From NCBI GenBank assembly GCA_010015745.1, contig ML978161.1:248001-312000 (forward strand): a stretch of 64,000 bases of DNA, given 5' to 3'. How positions within the stretch are numbered: the stretch's first letter is position 1; the number at the start of each line of letters is the position of its first letter. Shown here piece after piece: positions 54,924 through 64,000 of the stretch. The notes under the pieces were generated by a model that searched no databases, had not been told where the DNA came from, and saw only the letters and a list, made by a program, of their open reading frames with translations. A program made the position numbers and the translations under genes. This DNA comes from Setomelanomma holmii (lineage: Eukaryota; Ascomycota; Dothideomycetes; Pleosporales; Phaeosphaeriaceae).

Positions 54924-57385
54924 ATGACGACCGCTCGATACCTAACCGCGCAAAAGATCAGCCTTCTGGTCCTAGTACGTCTATACTGCAGTTCGACTCT
55001 TCCGTCTTCTTCTACGATACCCATACTTTCTTTCATTCTGTCTCACACGCTATCACCATCTGCTTCCAGTGCTCGCGGCCGGCGGGCAACATCGTTAGTT
55101 GCACCACAACAGGACAGCACCTTCTCGATCGACGCTTTTGAGGATGTTCTTCAAAGTCACTCTTCGAGTATGCCCGGACGAACGCTGTTGGATCTCTTCC
55201 TCAAGCACATGTGGGAGATGAACTCTTTTCATGCGCTACATGAGTTGATGGACAGCCTCGGGGAGTTATTGAGTGCTCCAGCCCCTGCCGACAATCCAGA
55301 GGAAGCAGCACAAGACCGCATCTGCCTATCAAAAACATCGCCTTTAGGCGCCTTCGTACGGCGCGCACGTTTGGAGTTCACACGATTGCAATTCGACGAT
55401 GCGATGAAATTATGGTCATCGTTCATCAAGTACAGAGCGCCAACGGCTCAGTGGACGAAGAGACTAGCGGGCCTTGCCTCAAGTGGTGTCGATCAGGTGG
55501 CCGCAGAAATGGGCCTTCGTCCTGGCGATGGTCTCTATGAGATTGCTTACGGCCATCTAGAAGAGCAGGAAGAAGAGGGAGAGGAACTGAGCACAGATGA
55601 TCTAGACCGGATCCTGGACTTTCAGCTTGATCGACTACAGCGCTTCGGCGATCGCGTTCCAGACAGTATGAAAAGCCAATTACACAGCATGGTCACGTCG
55701 GCCGGTCTCGTTCATCGACAGGCGCATCTTGTCCAGTTCTTCGACGCCTGGAAAGCCGGAGACTACACCTCCTCCTTCGATAACCTGCACCGATACTATG
55801 ACTATGCTATGCAGACACGTGAGAAGATACACTATCAGTATGCCCTGCTGCATATGGCCATTCTCCAAGCGGACTTTGGCTGTTTCGGTGAAGCAATCGC
55901 CGCCATCACGGAGACGATCGCGACGGCCAGAGAGAATCAAGACATGACGTGCCTAAGCTTCAGTCTCAGTTGGTTGAATCACATGGCAAAAGCCTACCCG
56001 AAGCAGATGAAGGTTGCTGGCTACATGAGTATGCTGGGCAGCGAGCGGGATGCCTTGACCTTCTTGAAGGCAAAAGCACGAGACACAAAGATGTACAACT
56101 TGTTGAGCGCGACCTTGCTTAACGAATCAAAGCTAAGTCTTGCTAATGTAGGCAAATCCCTCATCAAATCCGACCTTGACAATGACTGACCCTGGCGTAG
56201 GGCGACTCCATCCCTCGAGCTTTTGAATACATGTACCAGTCCTCCCATCTTAACATCAAAGAGAACATCAGCAACCACGGCAGCCAAATGCTCCTGCAAT
56301 CGACTCTCTACTCAAGACTTGGCCTACCAAATATTGCTAATGTTCACTGCGAGCTATTGCTGGATTGCTACGGCGACTCTTGTCCAGTTGATGAGCGAAT
56401 CCGAGCCATTGGTCGGCGAGCATTCATATTATGCCAAAGCGGTCGCTACAATGAAGCGATATCTGCTCTGGAGTCAGTCGACCCTTCAGTGCACAAGTCT
56501 CTCAAATACCATCAGTACCTGCTTCTTTGTATCGGCGTGATCAAATTCAAGCGAGCGATTCGAAGGTGCGTCGTCCTCAATCCTTTTCCCCAAGTACGAA
56601 TGCTGACATCTTCAAGATCCGACTGGTCAACCTGTTCTCACCTTCTGACGACCCTCAAACCCCAATCACCCACCGATCCGTCTTCCACGCCGCTAGATCC
56701 AGAATTGTCATTCCTAATGCACGAATCCTATATCGACTACCTAGTCTCCCGTGGCTCCTTCAGTGAAGCCTTCACGGCCATATCTGCGCTCGCACGGTCC
56801 CTCAAAGAAGACAATGCCGACATGCTGCAGCGCGTAAATGTGCTCATCATGAAAGCCGACCTCTTTCGAAGAGTCGGAAAGCCGGAGAGGGGATTTGGGG
56901 TAGCACTGAGAGCCGCTAGCGTGAGCTACAAGGCAAAGCTCATGCCGAGCCTATGGGCTGCGGTGGGTTTGCTTGCGAACATTCTGAACAGCATGGGGGA
57001 ATGCGCAGGCGCCAAAAGACTGCTCGAGGGTGTAGTACCGCAGGCAATAGAAGGCGTAGACAATATGCTCATCGGCACTTTGTACTCACATCTCGCGGAC
57101 TCATATATGGGTCTTGCTGATCCGAATCGCGAGCCAACAGCGACTTCTCCGCCTTCGTCTCCTAGCTCGCATCGCTCGACGACGGCCAATGTAGCAAAAG
57201 CCGAGCTGTACATTGATCGGGCGAGAGAGTGCTACAAGAAGAGCGGGTGTCTGGCCGGAGAGTGCGAGCAATTGATGAAGAAGGCCATCATTGCAAAGTT
57301 GAGGGGCGATGAAAAGTTGGCGGAAGAGTGGGCACAAAATCATAATCGTGTATGGGAAGAGGGCATTAAAGGGATCAATGGATGA
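54924..57385 (+). CDS. APC5: Anaphase-promoting complex subunit 5
   Basis: Three exons: 54924-56147, 56201-56565 and 56617-57385. Introns are 53 nt and 51 nt; the second is a stopless multiple of three but has clear signals (gtgcgt, gctgac, tcaag) and is excluded. Product 785 aa from the ATG at 54924 (MTTARYLTAQKISLLVLVRL). Residues about 240-330 contain the Apc5 domain (HRQAHLVQFFDAWKAGDYTS, DNLHRYYDYAM, YQYALLHMAILQADFGCFGE). TPR-like helical pairs follow. A subunit of the APC/C ubiquitin ligase platform that drives mitotic exit. It belongs to the conserved flank of the MAT locus. Confidence 0.9.
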
Positions 57386-57550
57386 AATGGATGCAGATGA
57401 TGACGGGTGTCCTTCAGCGTACTGAGACATAGGAAATGTATTGCTGGGCTTCTGCCTCCTCAGCTTGCTCTAGTACTATATACACATTCGATGCGGGAAT
57501 TGTCTCCAGAATCCACGATGTTGATGGTCGAAAGACTGCTGCGCAATACC

Positions 57551-58161
57551 TTACTCGTCCTTCTTGTGGTAGTTGACCTTGTCGTTCCAGAAGAGGGTCT
57601 ATCGTGACATCAGCATGTCTTCTGAAAAACATCTATACAGCCAGAAAATCTGCCTACCTTGTCACCATCTCCCCAGAAGTAGTTCTTAGTGCGGATGTTC
57701 TGGTACGCGTACTCGGGCTTGTCTTCCTTGGGCGTATCATGGGCTACGTGCTCCCAATGAGCATCCCACCTCAACTTGGCGTTGACGGTGGCGACGATGA
57801 GGCAAGGAACGGCGACGCTGCAGTAGCATCAGCACTCTGTCCAAAGACGTCCTTCCTCCTGCCACGGTCCTGATGCGCAATCCTTCTCCATTATATCCTC
57901 GGCCAATTCCATCTTCCAATTCGTAGCTTCCGGGCAGACTCACTAGAGCGTCAACTTCCTCCAGAACTCGCCCGACTCGTAGGCATGCTCAGCAATGCGA
58001 GCACGCTCACGGTTGAACTCATTGTCCTCGGCTCCGGCAAACTCCTTGGGGCTCTCGGAGCTGTAGTTGCGGGTGGTGCGGCTGGCGCGGAGGGGCGTCG
58101 CACGCTGGGCGCGCAGGGCCATGCGCGGGGCTGAGCGGGCGAGCATGCGCTGTGCGAGCAT
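57551..58161 (-). CDS. COX13: Cytochrome c oxidase subunit VIa (Cox13)
   Basis: Exons on the minus strand: 58161-57944, 57817-57658 and 57598-57551; introns 126 and 59 nt. Product 141 aa. Mitochondrial presequence rich in Arg, Ala and Ser (MLAQRMLARSAPRMALRAQR), then RARIAEHAYESGEFWRKLT, a hydrophobic span (VAVPCLIVATVNA), and the conserved inner-face part WDAHWEHVAH and PEYAYQNIRTKNYFWGDGDK, then TLFWNDKVNYH. A peripheral subunit of complex IV that influences dimer formation and allosteric regulation by adenine nucleotides. It lies tail-to-tail with APC5 (166 bp) and head-to-head with APN2. Confidence 0.95.
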
Positions 58162-58471
58162 TTCGGCGGTGTGTGGAGTGGAGATGGGGAGTCAATTGGT
58201 GTTGTGGGATGGGGTGAGGTTCGAGCTTGTCGAATTGACGAAACGCTGCTTGGCCCTGGCGCACCCGCATCAGACCACACGGAAGATCCCGGCGGGCTGC
58301 GGGTGTTTGCACTGTTTGCAAGGCAAGGTAATGTGACGTCGTGATCGAGGGCGCTGGGGCAGGTCGCGTGGCGCGTCTCCCTCCTGCTTGCACTTCGAGA
58401 GGTAATTCGCGCTCGAGAGACGAGATGATGGTGCTTCCGTCTCGTCGTCGCCACCACCATTCCTGCGCATA
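58162..58471. promoter_or_regulatory. Divergent promoter region, COX13 and APN2
   Basis: 310 bp between the two start codons; likely shared by both genes. No clear TATA box. Confidence 0.5.
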
Positions 58472-60449
58472 ATGGTCCGCATCACAACATGGAATGTCAA
58501 TGGCATTCGCAACCCGCTCGGCTACAAGCCATGGAGCGACAAGCGGACCTACGATGCTATGTTCGATATTTTGGAAGCGGACATTGTCATCATGCAGGAA
58601 CTCAAGATCCAGCGCAAGGATTTGAGAGATGACATGGTGCTTGTACCGGGCTGGGACTGCTACTTCAGCTTGCCGAAGCACAAGAAGGGTGCGCCTGTCA
58701 GAAGACCGTGAATGAGCCATCACGTGCTAATGTATGGCAGGTTACTCTGGTGTTGGCATCTACACTCGCCAGTCTGTATGTGCACCCATCCGTGCCGAAG
58801 AAGGTGTCCTCGGCGTCTTATGCCCACCTGGCTCATCAACGCCTTACCGCGAGCTGCCAGAAGATGCAAGCATAGGCGGCTACCCCACCGCTATCCAAGT
58901 TGCGGACCTTGGAGTTGATCCTGAGGCACTCGACGCAGAAGGTCGATGCTTGGTTGTCGAGTTCCCAGCTTTTGTTCTCTTTGGCGTCTACGCCCCCGCG
59001 AACAGCAATGGCCTCCGCGACGACTTCCGGTATGGCTTTCACACGGCACTTGATACGCGTATCCGAAACCTGGCAAAGATGGGCAAGAATGTCATCCTGA
59101 CGGGAGATCTGAACGTCTCCCGGGATTTGATCGACACAGCGAAGGCAGAGGACAACATGCGATCTGAAGGGATGACCTACGACGAGTATCTGAGCACACC
59201 GAATCGCCGTGTCTTCAATCAACTCCTCTTAAACGGCAAAGTCGCCGGCGAGCGCGACGAAGGACGTGAGAAACCTATCCTCTACGACTTGTGTCGCGAG
59301 TTTCACCCCGATCGCGAGGGCATGTACACGCACTGGGAGCAGAAGATCAATGCACGACCTGGCAACTTTGGCTCTCGTATCGACTTCGTGCTGTGCAGTA
59401 TCACAATCAAAGACTGGTTCCAAGAATCGAACATCCAGGAAGGTCTCATGGGATCAGACCACTGCCCAGTCTACGCTGTGACGAAGGACAAGGTACCGAC
59501 GAATGGCGAGTGGCGACCATCTGTTGAGGGGATTGAGCTGCAGGAGGAGACACACACCTCGGATCTCATGAACCCTCCTGGCATGTTCAAGACCGGCGTG
59601 CGTCAAAGAGAGTACCATCCAACCAAAGATGTACCGCCCCTGAGCGGGAAGCTGCTACCGGAGTTCACCAGAAGAAGAAATATCCGAGACATGTTTAGCA
59701 AAAAGCCAGCACTGCCAATGCCAGATCGCGCAGTAATACCTACAAACATCGAAGCGAGGCGAGTCTCGAATGTCGATGATGGTGTCGATGTTCCGTCGTC
59801 CGCAGCTACCAACAGTTCAGACAAAGAACCAACCCCGCTGGCTGAAACGATTTCGACAATCCCTTCTTCGCATGCGAACGGGTTCACAGCGCCAAGTCCC
59901 AGCCAAATGAACTCCCCCGAAAAGAGACATGCACCTTCGGTATCGCCTGTCAAGTCGGTCAAACGCAGCAAATCGAATCTCTCTGCTGCCGGCACCAATG
60001 CGCCATCGCTTGCAAAGGGGCAGCAGTCACTCAAAGGATTCTTTCAATCACGCACTAAACCTGCAGATCCCATCCCCGTCAAAGACACGGTACCTCCAGC
60101 CTCCGCATCCGCAGCCGCGAACAACGCCACGGCTGCTGTACCTGCCCCATCGCAAGCAGAAGCGAACGCTATCCCACCCCCTTCCCCTTCAGCCTACGTG
60201 CAGACCGACCCGCTCGCGTCCCAAGAGGCGTCAAAAGAGGGGTGGACAAAGCTGTTCTCCAAGAAACCGTCGCCCCGGTGCGAAGGTCATGCGGAGCCCT
60301 GCATTCTTCTTACAACCAAGAAACCGGGTGTCAATTGTGGGCGCCAGTTCTGGATGTGTCCGAGACCCATTGGTCCGAGTGGGCAGAAGGAGAGCGGGAC
60401 GCAGTGGAGGTGTGGGACGTTCATTTGGGCGAGCGATTGGAAGGGGTGA
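58472..60449 (+). CDS. APN2: AP endonuclease 2 (class II, exonuclease III family)
   Basis: Two exons, 58472-58688 and 58741-60449; intron 52 nt. Product 641 aa. ExoIII-type catalytic motifs in order: TTWNVNGIRN, IVIMQELKIQ (catalytic Glu), YAPANSNG, LTGDLNVS (Asp and Asn), GSRIDFVL and GSDHCPV (His). After a Ser/Pro-rich linker comes a PCNA-interaction box, QQSLKGFF. The C-terminal 65 residues are a GRF zinc finger (CEGHAEPCILLTTKKPG, then CGRQFWMCPRP and CGTFIWASDW). Apn2 cleaves abasic sites and trims 3' ends in base-excision repair. It is a classical neighbour of MAT in Pezizomycotina. Confidence 0.95.
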
Positions 60450-60700
60450 GGGGTGTGAAGGGGTGGGTCATGGGAAATTCATTCGCGTTTGACGAGCCCT
60501 GAGGAGCTGCTATGGACAGTCGGGGCGAAGTCGAGCATCGAACTCAAACAACTTCAGATGTCGTAGAGGGTAAAAGAGGATACGATTGATGCCGCTGTGG
60601 TCGTCTCGCTTCATTCGTGAACATGGGCATGAAGAGCAGCGCATTTTGGTTCGAAGAAGATATGGAGCAAGATAACGCAGCATTATATACCCAGTATTCA
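60450..60700. other. APN2 3' flank
   Basis: Part of a 3-kb stretch without genes between APN2 and the mating-type gene; the next 1.8 kb are the tandem repeat described separately. Confidence 0.4.
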
Positions 60701-60769
60701 GATCAAATTACATTTGGAAAATAGTCCCTGGGCCATCTTCAAGTTTGTGCCGGTCTATTTGATGTTCTC

Positions 60770-62500
60770 TTTCGTGGATTTCTATCGATGGTGCGCGGTT
60801 ATAGACAACGCAAGTCACCCTCCTGCAACAGCACTCCGCCCAATCGTGGTTATCCTGTTTCCGTGCATTCTCAATCGATCTAGTACGTATGTAAGACAAA
60901 TCTCTCTGGAGGAAGTCGGGGCTTGCTACCCCGTGGCAGAATCTATCCATCCTTGAAGCGTAGGTGCATGTCTGTGACATGAGCATCATGGAAATCGCAC
61001 AATTCCAAGCCACCACTTCAGCCGAACACCGCGGTACTCAATCAATGAGCTCGTTCAGTCTGGTTAGATATCTTTGTGTAGAGAAAGTGAACTTGCTACC
61101 TTGTGTGTTGAGATATATTGTGTTGTTGCCCGGACGCTGGTCAGGACAGGACCTGCGCGCATATCGCACTCTCAGAACGCACAGCTTCGACAAACTGTTC
61201 CAAAACTCTGCCAAGTCAAACAACCCCTCTATAAGTATGTTCTAGCCTAGCGAGGATTTGGTCACCACCCTAGTTGCTGAGATATAATTGATAGTTGGTG
61301 GAGTGCTTGTCGGGACAAGGGGGAGGGCAACACCGCGAGAGCACGACGCCCCAATTTGATCAAGTGCTATGGTACCTTCTCAGAGCAATGACGTACTACT
61401 AATAGTCATTTTTGTAAGAGCGGCATAGGCCCACCACCCTAGAGATCAAGATATCATTGGTCATGGCTGATGTGCATGTCCGTGACAAGCCCAACCATGA
61501 CACCGATGAACCACAACGCCACATATCAATCTTATACTCCAAGATCATCAGCATTCAATCTTCATACATGTAACTAGAAGTCTACAAGAGCTACAGGAGT
61601 TGACTACCCTGCATCGTACTATATCTTACTCCATCCGCGATATGCTTGTCCGGAGTTCAGGTCAAGTACCCATCTGCACCACGTTAGGGCGGAGACACAC
61701 AAGCCAAGTACCCCAAAAGCATCTTTCAACATATATTATGTATCTCAAGAAGTACAGGCGCACTTCCTACCCTGTGTCGCGAGATATTCAACAATGTCTA
61801 CATTCCCCCCCCCCTGTGACCGTATAGTTTGACAAGGATTTGGCAACGACGGCGGACAGATTGGGATAAGCCATACCATCTGTAATCAGTATTAGGGTCT
61901 ATATAATGTTGGAGAGGAGGTGTATAGTAATTTAGTGCTTTGATCCGGTTGCAATCGAGCAATGTCTACTTTCCGGCCGCTGGGATGAAGGAGCATAAGT
62001 AGATATTGAAGAAGACTGGGAAGAGGTGTGGGTATCTGAAATTGTCTGAGGCGTTTTTCAATGTGTATGAGTTGATTTGATAAGTGCTATCTAGCGTGTA
62101 GTGCTGTACGTCTGGAGGAATTGCTGCTTGTCTACATTTTGACCTTGGGCGACACTGGCTTGGAACAACGATTCGGCTTGAAGGATAAGTCACTATGCCT
62201 TCTTACCTTGTCTGTACCGCTGCTTAAGTCTTAAAGTATCTCCTCAAAGAGCGGATGTGAGCTTGCTACCCCACATCTTGAGAATTCCGACTTGGTTGTT
62301 TTGATGGTCCTCAACACCACGACCCCTCGAAAGATGCTACCTTACCATATCGACTGGGTGAGAGTTCTTACCCTGTCTGTATCACTTCTCAAGGCTCTTT
62401 TACTCAGTTCGCACAGGAGATATAGCCGGCCGGTATCGTGTCGTGATATATTTGACTTGATGGGTTGGGAGGTTCAACCCCCGGATCATCACCATTTCGC
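60770..62500 (+). repeat. Degenerate tandem array, ~168-bp unit, about 10 copies
   Basis: Three landmarks recur at a fixed spacing. First, an AGATAT-like core, usually after CTACCCT or CCACCCT: 61111, 61280, 61449, 61619, 61782, then 62281 and 62444 (499 = 3 x 166 between 61782 and 62281). Second, GTGCATGTCCGTGACA-like: 60964, 61134, 61303, 61472, 61642 (intervals 170, 169, 169, 170). Third, GTCTAC: 61796, 61964, 62130 (168, 166). The copies are strongly diverged, so the array is not visible as exact repeats. The unit has no conserved ORF. Edges are approximate. Mutation by repeat-induced point mutation would explain the decay. Confidence 0.7.
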
Positions 62501-63421
62501 CGGTGAGCACCATACAGCATATCAAACACATGGATATACATCTCATATACACTATTAATGACCGGAGATCAACTGTAAATCACCTGCATCAAGTTTTATC
62601 CTCAACTTCCTCACTCCATCATCCGCGTCTCAACACCACATCAAGCACATCACAAGCAGTGAGAAAACACGAGCTTCTGTCTTTATCGTTTTGCATTGTT
62701 TTTTTGCTATGAAGCTATCTGAGTTATCTATCTACCGTGTGCCTCATCATGGTTAAGGCCATTCCTATCGTTGATCCATCGTTGACCATGCATAAGACTC
62801 GCATCGAGTCATACCGTATCATATTGCATCGTGTGAATAGAAGCAAGAAAGTGGCCGTAGCCAGAAGTATTAGTACTGAAGGGAATGAAGACTTGCCGAT
62901 AAGCAGCGGTCTCGTGAAGAAAAGAAAGGCCCGAATTCGGGTCCATCAACGCCATATCATCCACCCGTCCGTCCGTATCCAATCGTGCATGCATATGTCG
63001 AGCCTCGAAACAAGCTGCTCCAGAACAGACGACGGTGCTGCTTGAGCGAGGGGACTTGCAATGCTTGTGGTTCCGTTGAACGCCGTTCCTTGATCCGTGG
63101 TGTGGGCAGGTAAACAATTGTGATGCATGAAAAGAATCTATTGTGGTTGTTTGGGGAAATGCAAATGTCCTGATGCTGAGAGCTTGAGGGTGCTGACTTG
63201 GCGTACTGGTGGACCGGGGGTAGGCGCCTGAGACAGGTGTCTGCTGGTGAGCAGAGTGGTGTTTGAGATGCGTGGACGAGGTAGCAGTAAGGCCGAAGGT
63301 CGGTGGGTGACATAGGGGGGTACAGTGCAAGGGGTGCTTCGGCACCTATCATAGAATGTTGTGTCTTGCTTGATATTTGCGTAGCGATGATCAGGAGTGA
63401 CAATCATGACGCGAGCGCCAG
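62501..63421. other. Gene-free stretch next to the mating-type gene
   Basis: About 920 bp. A 178-codon open frame on the minus strand (62809-63345) begins at GTG, overlaps other frames and shows no motif. It may lie in the 3' region of the mating-type transcript. I see no convincing second MAT gene. Confidence 0.4.
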
Positions 63422-63966
63422 TCAGTATGAGTGCTCATAGATGGAGGGCAGTGTGGCATTGCCATCAGCGCCGGCGCGGAAAGCGAAAGCTTCCTCGCCG
63501 AACTCATAAAACGGGTCCGCACCGAGCTCTGCATCAAGCTCTACTTGAAGACGGTCGTGTCGAAGAGACTCTGTGTCATGAATCTGCTCGTGAAGGCCAA
63601 GTCCTTGTTGTCCGAGCTGCAGGAAGGTGATGGGGTCTGAGACTTCGGGCATGTCGCTGGCGAAGGCGTTTGTGAAGCCGGTGAGATCCATATCTGCCAC
63701 ATTCGCGAAGGCGCTATCAATCTCGGCGGTCGTCATGGTGACTTCTGGAACGGAAGCGAAGTCCAAGGTAGCTGTTCCAGCGACCGCGTCGGCAGCTTGC
63801 TTAGCCTTACGCGACTGTCGCTTCTTCTTCTGACCTGGCTTTCGAGGGCTGTACTTGTAGTCGGGATGCAGACGCAAGTGCTCATCCTTTGCGGCCTTCG
63901 CGGCAGCCTGCCATGGCTTCTTCTGATCTGGAGTGAAACTATGCCAGGTCTCTGAGCAGTGTGTAG
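63422..63966 (-). CDS. MAT1-2-1: HMG-box mating-type protein (MAT1-2-1 type), 3' exon, cut by the window edge
   Basis: Last exon 63966-63422 on the minus strand, joined by an intron acceptor (ttctaactc..aatag) at 63967; the intron runs off the window. The exon begins inside an HMG box: CSETWHSFTPDQKKPWQAAA, then KDEHLRLHPDYKYSPRKPGQ and a basic stretch KKKRQSRKAKQ, the end of a MATA-type HMG domain with its nuclear-localisation-like tail. The remaining 120 residues are acidic and variable. Position beside APN2 strongly supports the identification as the mating-type gene. The 5' part with the first HMG helices is not in the window. An unrelated HMG gene is possible but unlikely. Confidence 0.78.
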
Positions 63967-64000
63967 CTATTGTAGAGTTAGAATAGTGTGTGTAGAATAG
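63967..64000 (-). other. Partial intron of the mating-type gene
   Basis: The 3' end of an intron with a ttctaactc branch and an aatag acceptor; continues beyond the window. An intron in the HMG box is usual in MAT1-2-1. Confidence 0.6.

Noticed and set aside
61801..61814. Run of C at 61805-61814 as a telomere-like or G-quadruplex signal
   Set aside because: A single homopolymer run without repeated spacing; it lies in the decayed tandem array and has no telomeric unit.
62809..63345. 178-codon minus-strand frame as a second mating-type gene
   Set aside because: Non-ATG start, low-complexity composition and no resemblance to known MAT proteins that I can see.

Overview
The window is filamentous-ascomycete (Pezizomycotina) nuclear DNA, most likely from a Dothideomycete. 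The evidence is dense genes with short introns (mostly 45-60 nt, GT..CTAAC/CTGAC..AG), a fungal gene repertoire (Atg29, Cet1-type RNA triphosphatase, SUR7 and DUF3433 membrane proteins, AA9 LPMO, HET and F-box families, fused siroheme synthase), and the gene order APC5-COX13-APN2-MAT that flanks the mating-type locus in this group. Class-level placement is an inference.

Layout. 0-2 kb: an Rrn9-like Pol I factor. 2.4-3.3 kb: a decayed metallophosphoesterase and a 269-bp MITE-like element. 3.5-9.8 kb: gene-poor, with one small ORF, a candidate spliced transcript of unclear coding status, and a four-exon gene for a secreted 20-cysteine protein. 9.8-25.7 kb: Nbs1, a DUF1748 miniprotein, pyruvate kinase, Cet1, Rpn2, COX10 and a secreted AA9 monooxygenase. 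26.5-29.1 kb: an accessory island of two broken genes, an F-box-like ORF with two TAG stops and a HET-domain relic. 29.9-42.3 kb: a DUF3433 membrane protein, siroheme synthase, Rav2/Rogdi, a SUR7-family protein, an unknown 415-aa protein, Atg29 and SAICAR synthetase. 42.7-60.4 kb: Med12, Asterix/PAT10, eIF1, an Mba1-like mitochondrial protein, the Rim2 carrier, CIA30, APC5, COX13 and APN2. 60.7-62.5 kb: a decayed tandem array with a ~168-bp period. 63.4-64 kb: the 3' part of an HMG-box mating-type gene (MAT1-2-1 type), cut by the window edge.

Most genes are unrelated housekeeping functions with no operon logic. Two groupings stand out. CIA30, APC5, COX13 and APN2 (with SAICAR synthetase further out) form the conserved flank of the MAT locus. 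Four nuclear genes for mitochondrial proteins (Mba1-like, Rim2, CIA30, Cox13) lie within 8 kb. Several neighbours are divergent and share 280-590 bp promoters.

Exon structures were read by eye from splice signals plus reading frame. Every joined CDS given is a multiple of three. No similarity search was run, so family names rest on recognised motifs.
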